From positions 1 through 64,000 of the forward strand of contig NZ_QJUI01000020.1 in assembly GCF_004327285.1 (NCBI RefSeq): 64,000 nucleotides of DNA. The letters are read 5' to 3'. This document shows positions 53,467 to 61,213 of this stretch, in pieces (positions within the stretch are counted from its first letter, which is position 1; each line of letters starts with the position of its first letter). The position numbers and the translations under genes are program-made. The notes beneath the pieces are model-generated. The model did no database searches and had not been told where the DNA came from. It saw only the letters and a list, made by a program, of their open reading frames with translations. The stretch is from Phytopseudomonas daroniae. GTDB lineage: Bacteria > Pseudomonadota > Gammaproteobacteria > Pseudomonadales > Pseudomonadaceae.

Positions 53467-54063
53467 TCAGGGTTGCTCGGCGAACAGCTTACGGCCAATC
53501 GCCTGCGCCGTCTCGAGGTGCGCCTCCGGGAAGCCAGGATCGGAGGCCAGCAGAAACCGCGATGTCGCTACCGATGCGCCACAGTAATCGAAGATGCCGT
53601 GGTCGATCTGCGTCTTCATCGCCTCGGCATAGCCGTGGCGGGTGAAGGTGCCTTCGTCCGCACCGCCGATGGCCACCAGGTGTACCTGCAGGCGCTGCAG
53701 TTTCTTGACGACCTTGCCGTTCTCGGCATCCTCATAGGCCCAACCCTGGGTGAACACACGGTCGATCCAGCCCTTGAGCAGGGCAGGGAAAGACCACCAG
53801 TAGATGGGGTAGACCAGCACCAGCGTATCCGCACGGTCGAGGCGCGCGTGTTCCGCCGCGACGTCTGCCGGTGCCTGGGCCTTCTTCTGGAACAGGGCGA
53901 TGTCGGCTTCGTTGAAGCGTGGGTCGAAGCCTTCCGCCGCCAGGTCGGCGATCTCGGCCGAGTGCCTGGCCTCGGTTGTGGCGACCCCGTCGGCGATCTG
54001 TGCGGCAACCGCATGGGTGAGAGACTGTTGATCCGGGTGTGCAACAACGATAAGGGCGTGCAT
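53467..54063 (-). CDS. NAD(P)H-dependent quinone oxidoreductase (flavodoxin fold)
   Basis: A 198-residue FMN protein of the KefF/MdaB/NQO type: MHALIVVAHPDQQSLTHAVA at the phosphate-binding start, then DTLVLVYPIYWWSFPALLKG, WIDRVFTQGWAYEDAENGKV. It would reduce quinones or related electrophiles in two-electron steps. ATG 54063 has GGAGG 9 bases upstream. Operon with a TetR regulator. Confidence 0.86.
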   Translation of the reverse strand: MHALIVVAHPDQQSLTHAVAAQIADGVATTEARHSAEIADLAAEGFDPRFNEADIALFQKKAQAPADVAAEHARLDRADTLVLVYPIYWWSFPALLKGWIDRVFTQGWAYEDAENGKVVKKLQRLQVHLVAIGGADEGTFTRHGYAEAMKTQIDHGIFDYCGASVATSRFLLASDPGFPEAHLETAQAIGRKLFAEQP

Positions 54064-54087
54064 GTTCGGTACCTCCATTGGTCAATT

Positions 54088-54118
54088 ACCTACTATTAGT
54101 AACTTACTTTTGGTAGGT
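54088..54118. promoter_or_regulatory. Candidate TetR operator before the oxidoreductase gene
   Basis: ACCTAC at 54088-54093 and GTAGGT at 54113-54118 are inverted arms around an AT-rich 19-base centre that also contains TACTATTAGTAA. It lies 25 bases upstream of the oxidoreductase start, where a repressor would overlap the promoter. Confidence 0.4.
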
Positions 54119-54200
54119 TGTCGAGCGGGTCGATGACCTTACAGCGCTTGTTTGACCCGTCATTGCATGGATTTCTTGAGAATCAGCTGCAATTGGCCCG

Positions 54201-54206
54201 TATAAT
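54201..54206 (+). promoter_or_regulatory. Consensus -10 box (TATAAT) before the leader terminator
   Basis: TATAAT at 54201-54206; the best -35 is TTGAGA at 54176-54181 with a long 19-base spacer. Transcription from here would run into the hairpin at 54256-54286 before reaching the iron-binding-protein gene. Confidence 0.45.
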
Positions 54207-54255
54207 CATCGGTAACTTTTTGTGTCCGTCGTCCCTGGCGGCCACTCTGCAGGCC

Positions 54256-54296
54256 GTCGGGAGCGATGTCGAAAATCGCTCCCGACGATTTTTTTG
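54256..54296 (+). terminator. Strong intrinsic terminator in the leader of the iron ABC genes
   Basis: GTCGGGAGCGAT and ATCGCTCCCGAC form a perfect 12-bp stem with a 7-base loop, followed by GATTTTTTTG. It sits only about 20 bases before the ATG at 54316 and about 50 bases after a TATAAT box. It may end a small RNA of about 85 bases, or act as an attenuator of the transporter operon. Confidence 0.75.
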
Positions 54297-54315
54297 TTTC
54301 AGAGGGAAGTGGCTT

Positions 54316-55335
54316 ATGTCGGCACATCGAGTAACCGGTCTGGCGCGTGCGATTGGCGCTGGTGTTCTGTTCTTTGGCCTACTGTTCGCCAGCAGCGTGC
54401 ACGCCGATGACGCGGTAACCCTGACGCTGTACAACGGCCAGCACGAGGCGACCGGCAAGGCTGTGGCGGCTGCTTTCGAGAAGAAGACCGGGATCAAGGT
54501 GCTGATCCGCAAGGGCGGTGGCGGCCAGTTGGCCAACCAGATCGCTGAAGAGGGCGAGCGCTCGCCGGCAGACATCATCTACACCGAAGAAGCACCGCCG
54601 CTGATCAAGCTCGGCAGCCAGGGCCTGCTGGCCAAGGTGGATGAGAGCACCCTGGCGCAGATCGACGCGAAGTTCTCCGACGACAGCGGCAACTGGATCG
54701 GCATCACTTCGCGTGTGCGTGTGCTGGCCTACAACCCGGATCTGGTCAGCGAGGCCGAACTGCCGAAAAGCGTGCTGGAAGTGGCTGACCCGGAGTGGGC
54801 GGGCAAGATCGCCTTCGTGCCGAGCAGCGGCGAGTTCCTCGGTCAGACGGCTGCGGTCATCCGCATCAATGGCCGTGAGGCTGCCGAGGAATGGCTGACC
54901 GGTCTCAAGGCCTTTGGTGGCACTTACACCAACAACGTCATTGCCATGAAGGCCGTGGAGAACGGCGAGGTCGGTGCTGCGCTGGTCAACAGCTACTACT
55001 GGACGGCATTGAAGAAAGAGAAGGGCGAGCTCAAATCCAGGCTGCACTACTTCGCCGATGGCGACGCGGGCGGCCTGTCGAGCGTGTCCGGCGCGGCCGT
55101 GGTCAAGGCCAGCAAGCACCCGAAAGAAGCCCAGCAGTTCCTTGCCTTCATGATCAGCGAGGAAGGGCAGCAGGCCGTGCTGAGCAAATCCGCCGAGTAC
55201 CCGGTCAACCCGAAGGTGCAGGCCGATCCGCTGCTCAAGCCCTATGACCAGCTCAAGCCGCCGGCGATCACTGCCGCGCAGATCGGCCTGGCCGAAGATG
55301 CGCTGGAACTGCAACGCGAAGTTGGAATGAACTGA
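54316..55335 (+). CDS. Fe(3+) ABC transporter substrate-binding protein (FbpA/HitA-like)
   Basis: A 339-residue periplasmic ferric-binding protein. Signal peptide MSAHRVTGLARAIGAGVLFF ending near SVHA; mature DDAVTLTLYNGQHEATGKAV and NQIAEEGERSPADIIYTEEA are typical of FbpA. The paired iron-ligand tyrosines are seen in NSYYWTALKK. It is followed 2 bases later by the permease gene. As with HitAB in P. aeruginosa no ATPase gene is adjacent. Confidence 0.88.
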   Translation: MSAHRVTGLARAIGAGVLFFGLLFASSVHADDAVTLTLYNGQHEATGKAVAAAFEKKTGIKVLIRKGGGGQLANQIAEEGERSPADIIYTEEAPPLIKLGSQGLLAKVDESTLAQIDAKFSDDSGNWIGITSRVRVLAYNPDLVSEAELPKSVLEVADPEWAGKIAFVPSSGEFLGQTAAVIRINGREAAEEWLTGLKAFGGTYTNNVIAMKAVENGEVGAALVNSYYWTALKKEKGELKSRLHYFADGDAGGLSSVSGAAVVKASKHPKEAQQFLAFMISEEGQQAVLSKSAEYPVNPKVQADPLLKPYDQLKPPAITAAQIGLAEDALELQREVGMN

Positions 55336-55337
55336 CC

Positions 55338-56912
55338 ATGCAGCCCCAGGCGGTAAACCCCGAACTGCCGCTACCCCCGGTAACCGTCACCACGCGGCGG
55401 CGCAAGGCACCACCGATCTGGCTGCAGATTCCGGTACTGGCCTTGCTGCTGCTCGCCGCGTTGCCGCTGTTCTTCGTGGTCGCTCGCGCGGCGCAAACCG
55501 GCTTGCACGAAGCCTTTGCGCTGCTGTGGCGGCCATTCGTTTTCGGCCTGCTGGCCAATACCATGAAGCTGATGGTGCTGGTCACCCTCGGCTGCGCGCT
55601 GATCGGCCTGGCGCTGGCCTGGCTGGTGGAGCGTAGCGACCTGCGCTGGCGTCGGCACTGGAATGTGCTGCTGTGCCTGCCGTTCGCCATTCCCTCGTTC
55701 GTCAGTGGTTTCACCTGGGTGTCTATCAGCCCGATGTTCGAAGGCCTGGGTGGCACAGTGCTGGTGATGATCCTGTCGAAATACCCGCTGATCTACCTGC
55801 CGGTGGTCGCGGTATTGCGCAATCTCGACCCTGCGCTGGAAGAGTCGGCGCGGATGCTCGGTTGCAGCCGCCGCCAGGTGTTCTGGCGGGTCACGCTGCC
55901 GCTGTTGCGCCCGGTGCTGATGGCAACCAGCCTGCTGGTGGCCGTGCACATGCTGGTCGAGTTCGGCGCGCCGTCGATCATGCGTTACCAGACCTTCACC
56001 ACCGCCATCTACCAGCAGTTCGAGCTGGAGTTCAGTGGCAGCAACGCCGCCATGCTCTCTGCGCTGCTGCTGGCGCTGTGCATGATGCTGCTGTGGGGCG
56101 AGTTTCGCCTGCGCGGGCGCGGCTATGCACGTACCGGCCAGGGTGTGGCACGCAGTGCGGCGCGGGTGCGCCTGGGTCGCTGGGGCGTGCTGGCTCAGAT
56201 GCTGTTGCTGGCTCTGGTGGCCATCGGCTGCGGTGTACCGCTGGTGATGCTGGGTTTCTGGATCGTCGAAGGCAGTTCGGCCAGCTTTCCGGTCGTGGAA
56301 ATCGCCCAGACGTTGTGGTCGTCGCTGTCCTACTCCTTCGGCGGGGCCTTGCTCAGTTGCCTGCTGGCGCTGCCGGTGTGTCTGGTGGTGGTGCGCTACT
56401 ACGGGCGCATGGCCACGCTGGCAGACAAACTACCGTACTTGCTGCATGCCTTGCCGGGGCTGGTGATCGCGCTGTCGCTGGTGTTCTTCGCCCTCGGCTA
56501 CGTGCCCGCGCTGTACCAGACCAGCATTCTGTTGCTGGTGGCCTATGCGCTGCTGTTCATGCCGATGGCCCAGGGGCCGATCCGCGTGGCGCTGGAAAAA
56601 GCTTCGCCGCAGTTGGAAGAGGCTGCTCGCACCCTGGGGCATACGCCAATCGCCACCTTCCTCAGGGTAACCCTGCCGATCATCTCGCCAGCCATCGGTG
56701 CCGGTTTCGTGCTGGTCTTCCTCGACTGCATGAAGGAATTGACGGCCACTTTGATTCTCGGCCCAACCGGCCTGGAGACCCTGGCTACCAAAGTCTGGTC
56801 GCATACCGGAAACCTGGAGTACGCCGGTGCCGCGCCCTATGCCGCGTTGATCGTGCTGGTGTCGGGGTTGCCGGTTTACCTGCTGACTACGCGCGCTTAT
56901 CGGCATACGTAA
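55338..56912 (+). CDS. Fe(3+) ABC transporter permease (FbpB/HitB-like, fused double permease)
   Basis: A 524-residue inner-membrane protein with two permease halves of about six helices each. Both carry the cytoplasmic EAA loop: LEESARMLGCSRRQVFWRVT at about 165 and LEEAARTLGHTPIATFLRVT at about 420. It should form the channel for iron delivered by the preceding binding protein. The ATPase must be encoded elsewhere. Confidence 0.9.
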   Translation: MQPQAVNPELPLPPVTVTTRRRKAPPIWLQIPVLALLLLAALPLFFVVARAAQTGLHEAFALLWRPFVFGLLANTMKLMVLVTLGCALIGLALAWLVERSDLRWRRHWNVLLCLPFAIPSFVSGFTWVSISPMFEGLGGTVLVMILSKYPLIYLPVVAVLRNLDPALEESARMLGCSRRQVFWRVTLPLLRPVLMATSLLVAVHMLVEFGAPSIMRYQTFTTAIYQQFELEFSGSNAAMLSALLLALCMMLLWGEFRLRGRGYARTGQGVARSAARVRLGRWGVLAQMLLLALVAIGCGVPLVMLGFWIVEGSSASFPVVEIAQTLWSSLSYSFGGALLSCLLALPVCLVVVRYYGRMATLADKLPYLLHALPGLVIALSLVFFALGYVPALYQTSILLLVAYALLFMPMAQGPIRVALEKASPQLEEAARTLGHTPIATFLRVTLPIISPAIGAGFVLVFLDCMKELTATLILGPTGLETLATKVWSHTGNLEYAGAAPYAALIVLVSGLPVYLLTTRAYRHT

Positions 56913-56925
56913 ACGAGGCGAGAGG

Positions 56926-57009
56926 TACAGGGTGGACGACGCTTTATCCGTCCACCGTCACCGTCCTGCGATCACAATGGTGGATGAAAAGAGCGTCATC
57001 CACCCTACG
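56926..57009. repeat. Dispersed palindromic repeat, copy 4
   Basis: TACAGGGTGGACGACGC at the left, GGTGGATGAAAAGAGCGTCA internally and TCCACCCTACG at the right; same orientation as copy 1. It lies directly after the permease gene. Confidence 0.8.
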
Positions 57010-57122
57010 CGGCTGCCATCCCGACATGCCTGATCATACGAAGTCATTTGGTTCCGTTATCCAGCACATAACAGAGGCGCAGCCTTAACACCCCCGCTTT
57101 CAAGGTGTATCGTTCGCACCCC

Positions 57123-57193
57123 GTAGGGTGGGTTAGCGGTGCCATACATCGGCCTTACCGACGATGCTCATTTCGCGCGGCGCGTAACCCACC
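57123..57193. repeat. Second type of palindromic repeat (GTAGGGTGGGTTA ... TAACCCACC)
   Basis: GTAGGGTGGGTTAGCGG on one side and CGGCGCGTAACCCACC on the other form the outer arms. It differs from the other repeat family in the GGGTTA/TAACCC core. It is about 85 bases before the multicopper oxidase gene. Confidence 0.6.
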
Positions 57194-57277
57194 GAGCGAT
57201 AGTTGCCGACAAGACCCTGCCAGGTTATGCCTCGACGGCGGTCTGTAATGGCCATTCCCGCTTCAGGAGCAGGCTTC

Positions 57278-58654
57278 ATGAGTTTCACCCGTAGACAGGT
57301 ATTGGGCGGTCTGGTCGGTCTTGGCGTCGTTGGCCTGGGCGCTGGCGGCGCGCGTTATTGGCTGGGGCGCCCGTTCGACCGCAAGACCCACGACTACGAG
57401 CTGATCGCCGCGCCCCACGACATCGAGCTGGTGCCCGGCCATGTCACGCCTGCCTGGACGTTCGGCGGCCAGGCGCCCGGCGTCGAGCTGCGTTGCCGCC
57501 AGGGCGATGAACTGCGGGTGCGATTCATCAATCGTCTGCCCGAGCCGACCACCATTCACTGGCACGGCATCCGCCTGCCGCTGGAGATGGATGGCGTACC
57601 CTACGTATCCCAGTTGCCGGTATTGCCGGGCGAGTACTTCGACTACCGTTTCGTCACCCCGGATGCCGGCAGCTACTGGTATCACCCTCACGAGTCGAGC
57701 GCGGTGCAACTGGGCCGCGGCCTGGTCGGCCCGCTGATCATCGAGGAACGCGAACCCACCGGCTTCCTGCACGAGCGCACTCTGTGCCTGAAGAGCTGGC
57801 ATGTGGACGAGCAGGGCGCTTTCACCGCATTCAGCGTGCCTCGCGAAGCGGCACGCGAGGGCACCCGCGGGCGCCTGTCGACCATCAATGGCGTATCGCT
57901 GCCGACCCTGGAACTGCCGGCCGGGCAGGTGGTGCGCCTGCGTCTGATCAACGTCGACAGCACCATCACCTACCGTCTCAACCTACCCAAGGGCGATGCC
58001 CGCATCTATGCCCTGGACGGCAACCCGATCCAGCCGCGCCCGCTGGGCAAGGAATACTGGCTGGGGCCGGGCATGCGCATCGACCTGGCGCTCAAGGTGC
58101 CAGACGTCGGCAGCGACGAACTGTCGCTGCGTAACGGGCCGCTGCGCCTGGCTACCATCAAGCCGCTGGCCAGCAGCGAGCCGGCCGGTGAATGGCCGCC
58201 AGCGCTGCCGCCTAACCCCGTCGCCGAACCTGATCTGCAGCGCGCCGAAACCCTGCGCTTCAACTTCGAGTGGGCGGCGGCACTGGCATCCCCCGCCGAT
58301 GAAGCCGCTGGCCGCTACAAGTACTGGCAGATCAACGGCCAGGCCTGGGACATCAACGACAAGACCTGCGCCGATCGCCCCATCGCCAGCTTGAAGAAAG
58401 ACGGCCACTACATCTTCGTGCTGCGCAACATGGCCCAGTACCAACACCCGATCCACCTGCACGGGCTGATCTTCAAGGTGCTGGACTCCAACCGTCGCAA
58501 GATCGAACCGTACTACACCGACACCTTCCTGCTCGGCAAGAACGAGACCGCGCGTATCGCCTTCGTTGCCGATAACCCTGGCGTATGGATGTTCCACTGC
58601 CACGTCATCGACCATATGGAAACCGGCCTCATGGCCGCCATCGAGATCGCCTGA
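57278..58654 (+). CDS. Tat-exported multicopper oxidase
   Basis: A 458-residue periplasmic multicopper oxidase with three cupredoxin domains. Tat signal MSFTRRQVLGGLVGLGVVGL. Copper ligands: HWHG (about 94), WYHPHESSA, HPIHLHG (about 390) and the T1 site HCHVIDHMETGLM (about 440). ATG 57278 has AGGAG upstream; the frame is open to 57203. CopA/CueO-type roles in copper or phenol oxidation are possible. It is 1 base before tadA. Confidence 0.9.
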   Translation: MSFTRRQVLGGLVGLGVVGLGAGGARYWLGRPFDRKTHDYELIAAPHDIELVPGHVTPAWTFGGQAPGVELRCRQGDELRVRFINRLPEPTTIHWHGIRLPLEMDGVPYVSQLPVLPGEYFDYRFVTPDAGSYWYHPHESSAVQLGRGLVGPLIIEEREPTGFLHERTLCLKSWHVDEQGAFTAFSVPREAAREGTRGRLSTINGVSLPTLELPAGQVVRLRLINVDSTITYRLNLPKGDARIYALDGNPIQPRPLGKEYWLGPGMRIDLALKVPDVGSDELSLRNGPLRLATIKPLASSEPAGEWPPALPPNPVAEPDLQRAETLRFNFEWAAALASPADEAAGRYKYWQINGQAWDINDKTCADRPIASLKKDGHYIFVLRNMAQYQHPIHLHGLIFKVLDSNRRKIEPYYTDTFLLGKNETARIAFVADNPGVWMFHCHVIDHMETGLMAAIEIA

Positions 58655-58655
58655 C

Positions 58656-59132
58656 ATGAGAGCCCCGCTGATCATCGACCGCAGCCACGACGAACGCTTT
58701 ATGCGCGAAGCGCTGGTGCTTGCTGGTAAAGGTGCCGAACTTGGCGAAGTGCCGGTTGGCGCCGTGCTGGTGCAGAACGGCGAGGTGATCGGCCGTGGCT
58801 TCAACTGTCCGATCTCCACGAATGACCCCAGCGCCCACGCCGAAATGGTCGCCATCCGCGCCGCCGCCCAGGCCGTCAGCAACTACCGCCTGCCCGGCAG
58901 CACTCTGTACGTGACCCTGGAACCCTGCGCCATGTGTGCCGGACTGATCGTCCACTCGCGCGTGCAGCGCGTGGTATTCGGCGCCAGCGAACCACGGGCG
59001 GGCATGGCGGTGAGCCGTGGGCAGTTTTTCGAACAGGGCTTTCTCAACCATCGGGTGCTGGTCGAGGGTGGAGTGCTGCCGGAGGAGTGTGGGGCGGTGT
59101 TGAAGGCGTTTTTCAAGGCGCGGCGGGGCTAA
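58656..59132 (+). CDS. tadA: tRNA-specific adenosine deaminase
   Basis: Deaminates A34 to inosine in tRNA-Arg(ACG). 158 residues: zinc and catalytic motif NDPSAHAEMVAIRAA (HAE) and TLEPCAMCAGLIVHSRVQRV (PCxxC), with AVSRGQFFEQGFLNHRVLVE behind. ATG 58656 is preferred over upstream starts because it lies directly after the oxidase stop and gives the usual N-terminus. Confidence 0.93.
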   Translation: MRAPLIIDRSHDERFMREALVLAGKGAELGEVPVGAVLVQNGEVIGRGFNCPISTNDPSAHAEMVAIRAAAQAVSNYRLPGSTLYVTLEPCAMCAGLIVHSRVQRVVFGASEPRAGMAVSRGQFFEQGFLNHRVLVEGGVLPEECGAVLKAFFKARRG

Positions 59133-59769
59133 AGTACGCTGGTGTCTGTGAACGGTGTCTGAGGTTTGGCGTGTCTGGTGGCTAATCCATTGTCTTGGTG
59201 ATCTAGCCCGGATACGCTTTGGCCCTATGCTGTTTTTATCGGGCAAAAGGACTTGCGATATTGGTGCATAGCTCCCCGTAATTTTTATGCCATCCGCTTT
59301 TCGTGGGGCTTTGCGCCATTTTGCGAAAAGATTATCCGACAGTCCTGTTTGGCAGGTGATGCACCATTGATGTCTATTTATAGTTAGGCCTTCTGGAAGT
59401 ACGTAATCTCCCAACAGAGCTCGGAAGCACAATTGTTGGCCCAAGCGCTTTATCAGATCAGGGTCTTTTATCCGATCACTTGAGTAGCAATAGCCATAGT
59501 CCAATGAAGTGCGGCTTGCCGCGCATCTAGCATACGCGCTGCACAATGAGGCTTTGGCCATTGGTAGAGGGCAAAGGCTTCGATGTTGAAGCAGTCTTGG
59601 CTAAAGTCGAAGCCATAGATCAAATCCTAAAAACGGCGGGTGGCACAGGTTTTTTCAGCTAATGCGTACCGAGAACCCCTGACAAAATATGCAAGGTCGC
59701 TCGCTTCGCTCACTCGAGATGGGCTAAAACCCACCATTTAACCAAAGGTTAGGCGTTACCAGAATCGAC
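59133..59769. other. Long intergenic region after tadA
   Basis: 637 bases, lower in GC than the surroundings. A minus-strand frame from 59561 runs into tadA antisense and is not credible as a whole; its first 130 residues are unrecognised. A 38-residue plus-strand frame (59546-59662, ending ILKTAGGTGFFS) is also unassigned. No confident gene. Confidence 0.4.
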
Positions 59770-60207
59770 ATGAAAAAATACATTCCGATACTTATCGTTC
59801 CCGTCATAAACGGCTGCTCAATGTTCCCTGAGACAAAAGAGGAATTGATCAGAACAGGAAATCAAAGCCAAAAATATTGTATTTCGGCAGAGCGAAGTGT
59901 TGTTGAGCCACGTATTGAGGCCTATTTGTCTAAATGCTTTCGCCCTAGTTATGTAAGTGTTGGAAATGGCACGGGCTTTATTAACAACCAAACTCTATCA
60001 AAATCTCAAGAAAATGATAAAACCGAATTCTCAGTATCAGTTCCATCCGGTACAGGAGCAGGATATTTTTTGAATGTGGTTGTCACCGATGGTGAAGCCA
60101 ACTGCAAAACAGAAATGTCGGCCACTGCCTATAACTTTATGTGGGAGCGGAATTTCAGCAAGCTGCTTGAGAGTGCAAACGGCGGACATCCTTGGTGCCC
60201 CATGTAG
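59770..60207 (+). CDS. Hypothetical lipoprotein, AT-rich
   Basis: A 145-residue protein with a possible lipoprotein signal (MKKYIPILIVPVINGCSMF, lipobox INGC). The mature part is polar with four cysteines and no recognised domain. Codon use is AT-rich compared with tadA or the oxidase, which suggests foreign origin. Confidence 0.6.
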   Translation: MKKYIPILIVPVINGCSMFPETKEELIRTGNQSQKYCISAERSVVEPRIEAYLSKCFRPSYVSVGNGTGFINNQTLSKSQENDKTEFSVSVPSGTGAGYFLNVVVTDGEANCKTEMSATAYNFMWERNFSKLLESANGGHPWCPM

Positions 60208-60219
60208 GCCTGACCAGCT

Positions 60220-60337
60220 CGTAGGGTGGATAACGCTTCATCTATCCACCGTGTCGTTCGGGCGTCACATAGTAGCAGGTAAACAGCCGGTAATCTGTAA
60301 CTGCCAGAGTGGATGAAAAAATATCATCCACCCTACG
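60220..60337. repeat. Dispersed palindromic repeat, copy 5 (expanded centre)
   Basis: CGTAGGGTGGATAACGCTTC and ATATCATCCACCCTACG arms; the centre is about 30 bases longer than in the other copies. It lies right after the lipoprotein gene. Confidence 0.7.
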
Positions 60338-60489
60338 CAGAGCAAGCCAGTGATATGCGGGAGTCTCGGAACACTCAGGGAAATTTGGATGCATGGGTTT
60401 AATTATTGATAGGTAGGTGGTTTTAGAGGGGCAGAGAGGCTTCAGGAGATAATCGTGATCTATCCCAGAATACTGATTTTGCGTTAGTA

Positions 60490-60810
60490 GTGAATGGGAG
60501 ATACCAAAAATTGAAGAGGTTTATATTGGTCGGATTTGCCGCTTTAGTTTTGTCAGGTTGCACCTGGACTGCTGCAACTGAGATTGCACCAGGCCAGTAT
60601 GCAATTACAAGTCACGGCAGCGCCTTTAATTCTCGCGGGGGATTGCTGGAGAAGATAAATAGAAAAGCGAGCAAGGTATGCAATGGACAGTCATACCGGC
60701 TGGAGGGCGACGCTGATGCCAATATGCTGGTCGCTACGAAAACCCAGTTTGGTGACACACCCACTACAGTGCTTGGGCTCACTGCGATTTGTGATGAGGA
60801 TCGCCAGTAG
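60490..60810 (+). CDS. Small hypothetical lipoprotein
   Basis: A 106-residue product with lipobox LSGC: LKRFILVGFAALVLSGCTWT. The start may be GTG 60490 (MNGRYQK) or, more in line with the signal peptide and the GGGAG at 60496-60500, TTG 60511. The mature 80 residues (IAPGQYAITSHGSAFNSRGG ... ASKVCNGQSYRLEGD) resemble small pseudomonad lipoproteins of unknown role. Confidence 0.6.
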   Translation: MNGRYQKLKRFILVGFAALVLSGCTWTAATEIAPGQYAITSHGSAFNSRGGLLEKINRKASKVCNGQSYRLEGDADANMLVATKTQFGDTPTTVLGLTAICDEDRQ

Positions 60811-61213
60811 GTTGGTTGTGCGCTGAGTTCGTCGGATAGTGGTGGGGCCACTTAAAGCCCCTGCCACTCGCCAGTGTCAGCTGCACGGTTGGGATTCATC
60901 GAGTCATCAGGCGAACAGCCAGAATACTTTCAGGAGCAACGCGGTAAGGCGGATCAATCCTTGTAAGGATGGATTAGCGAAGCGTAATCCGTCGTTTACC
61001 GCGTGCCTGTTGAACTCGTTGCTTAACCAACACCTCTCTTTCTACCTGTAACGTTCGGTGTGGCTTCGTGCGGCGGATTACGCCTTCGGCTAATACGCCC
61101 TACGGTTCTATGTGCAGGCGGTTGGGGAGCTCTATCGGGTCGAGCGCTGGCCGTAAGCTGTCGTTTTTAGATCGCCCCCACGCTTTTCGTAGGAGCGATC
61201 AAGTGTTTAGCGC
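60811..61213. other. Intergenic region with hairpin and dispersed repeats
   Basis: GTGGTGGGGC and GCCCCTGCCAC (60838-60866) form a terminator-like hairpin 28 bases after the small lipoprotein stop. Between about 60947 and 61105 lie GGATTAGCGAAGCGTAATCC and GCGGATTACGCCTTCGGCTA, parts of another dispersed repeat also seen near 29240. No gene. Confidence 0.55.

Noticed and set aside
58629..59561. Minus-strand open frame of 310 codons from the intergenic region into tadA
   Set aside because: More than half is antisense to tadA; the remaining N-terminal part matches nothing I know.
59690..59760. Possible integron attC site before the AT-rich lipoprotein (GGTTAGGCGTTACC followed closely by ATG)
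   Set aside because: The 3' end resembles an attC core, but I cannot find a matching left core or a proper imperfect palindrome, and there is no second cassette or integron integrase.
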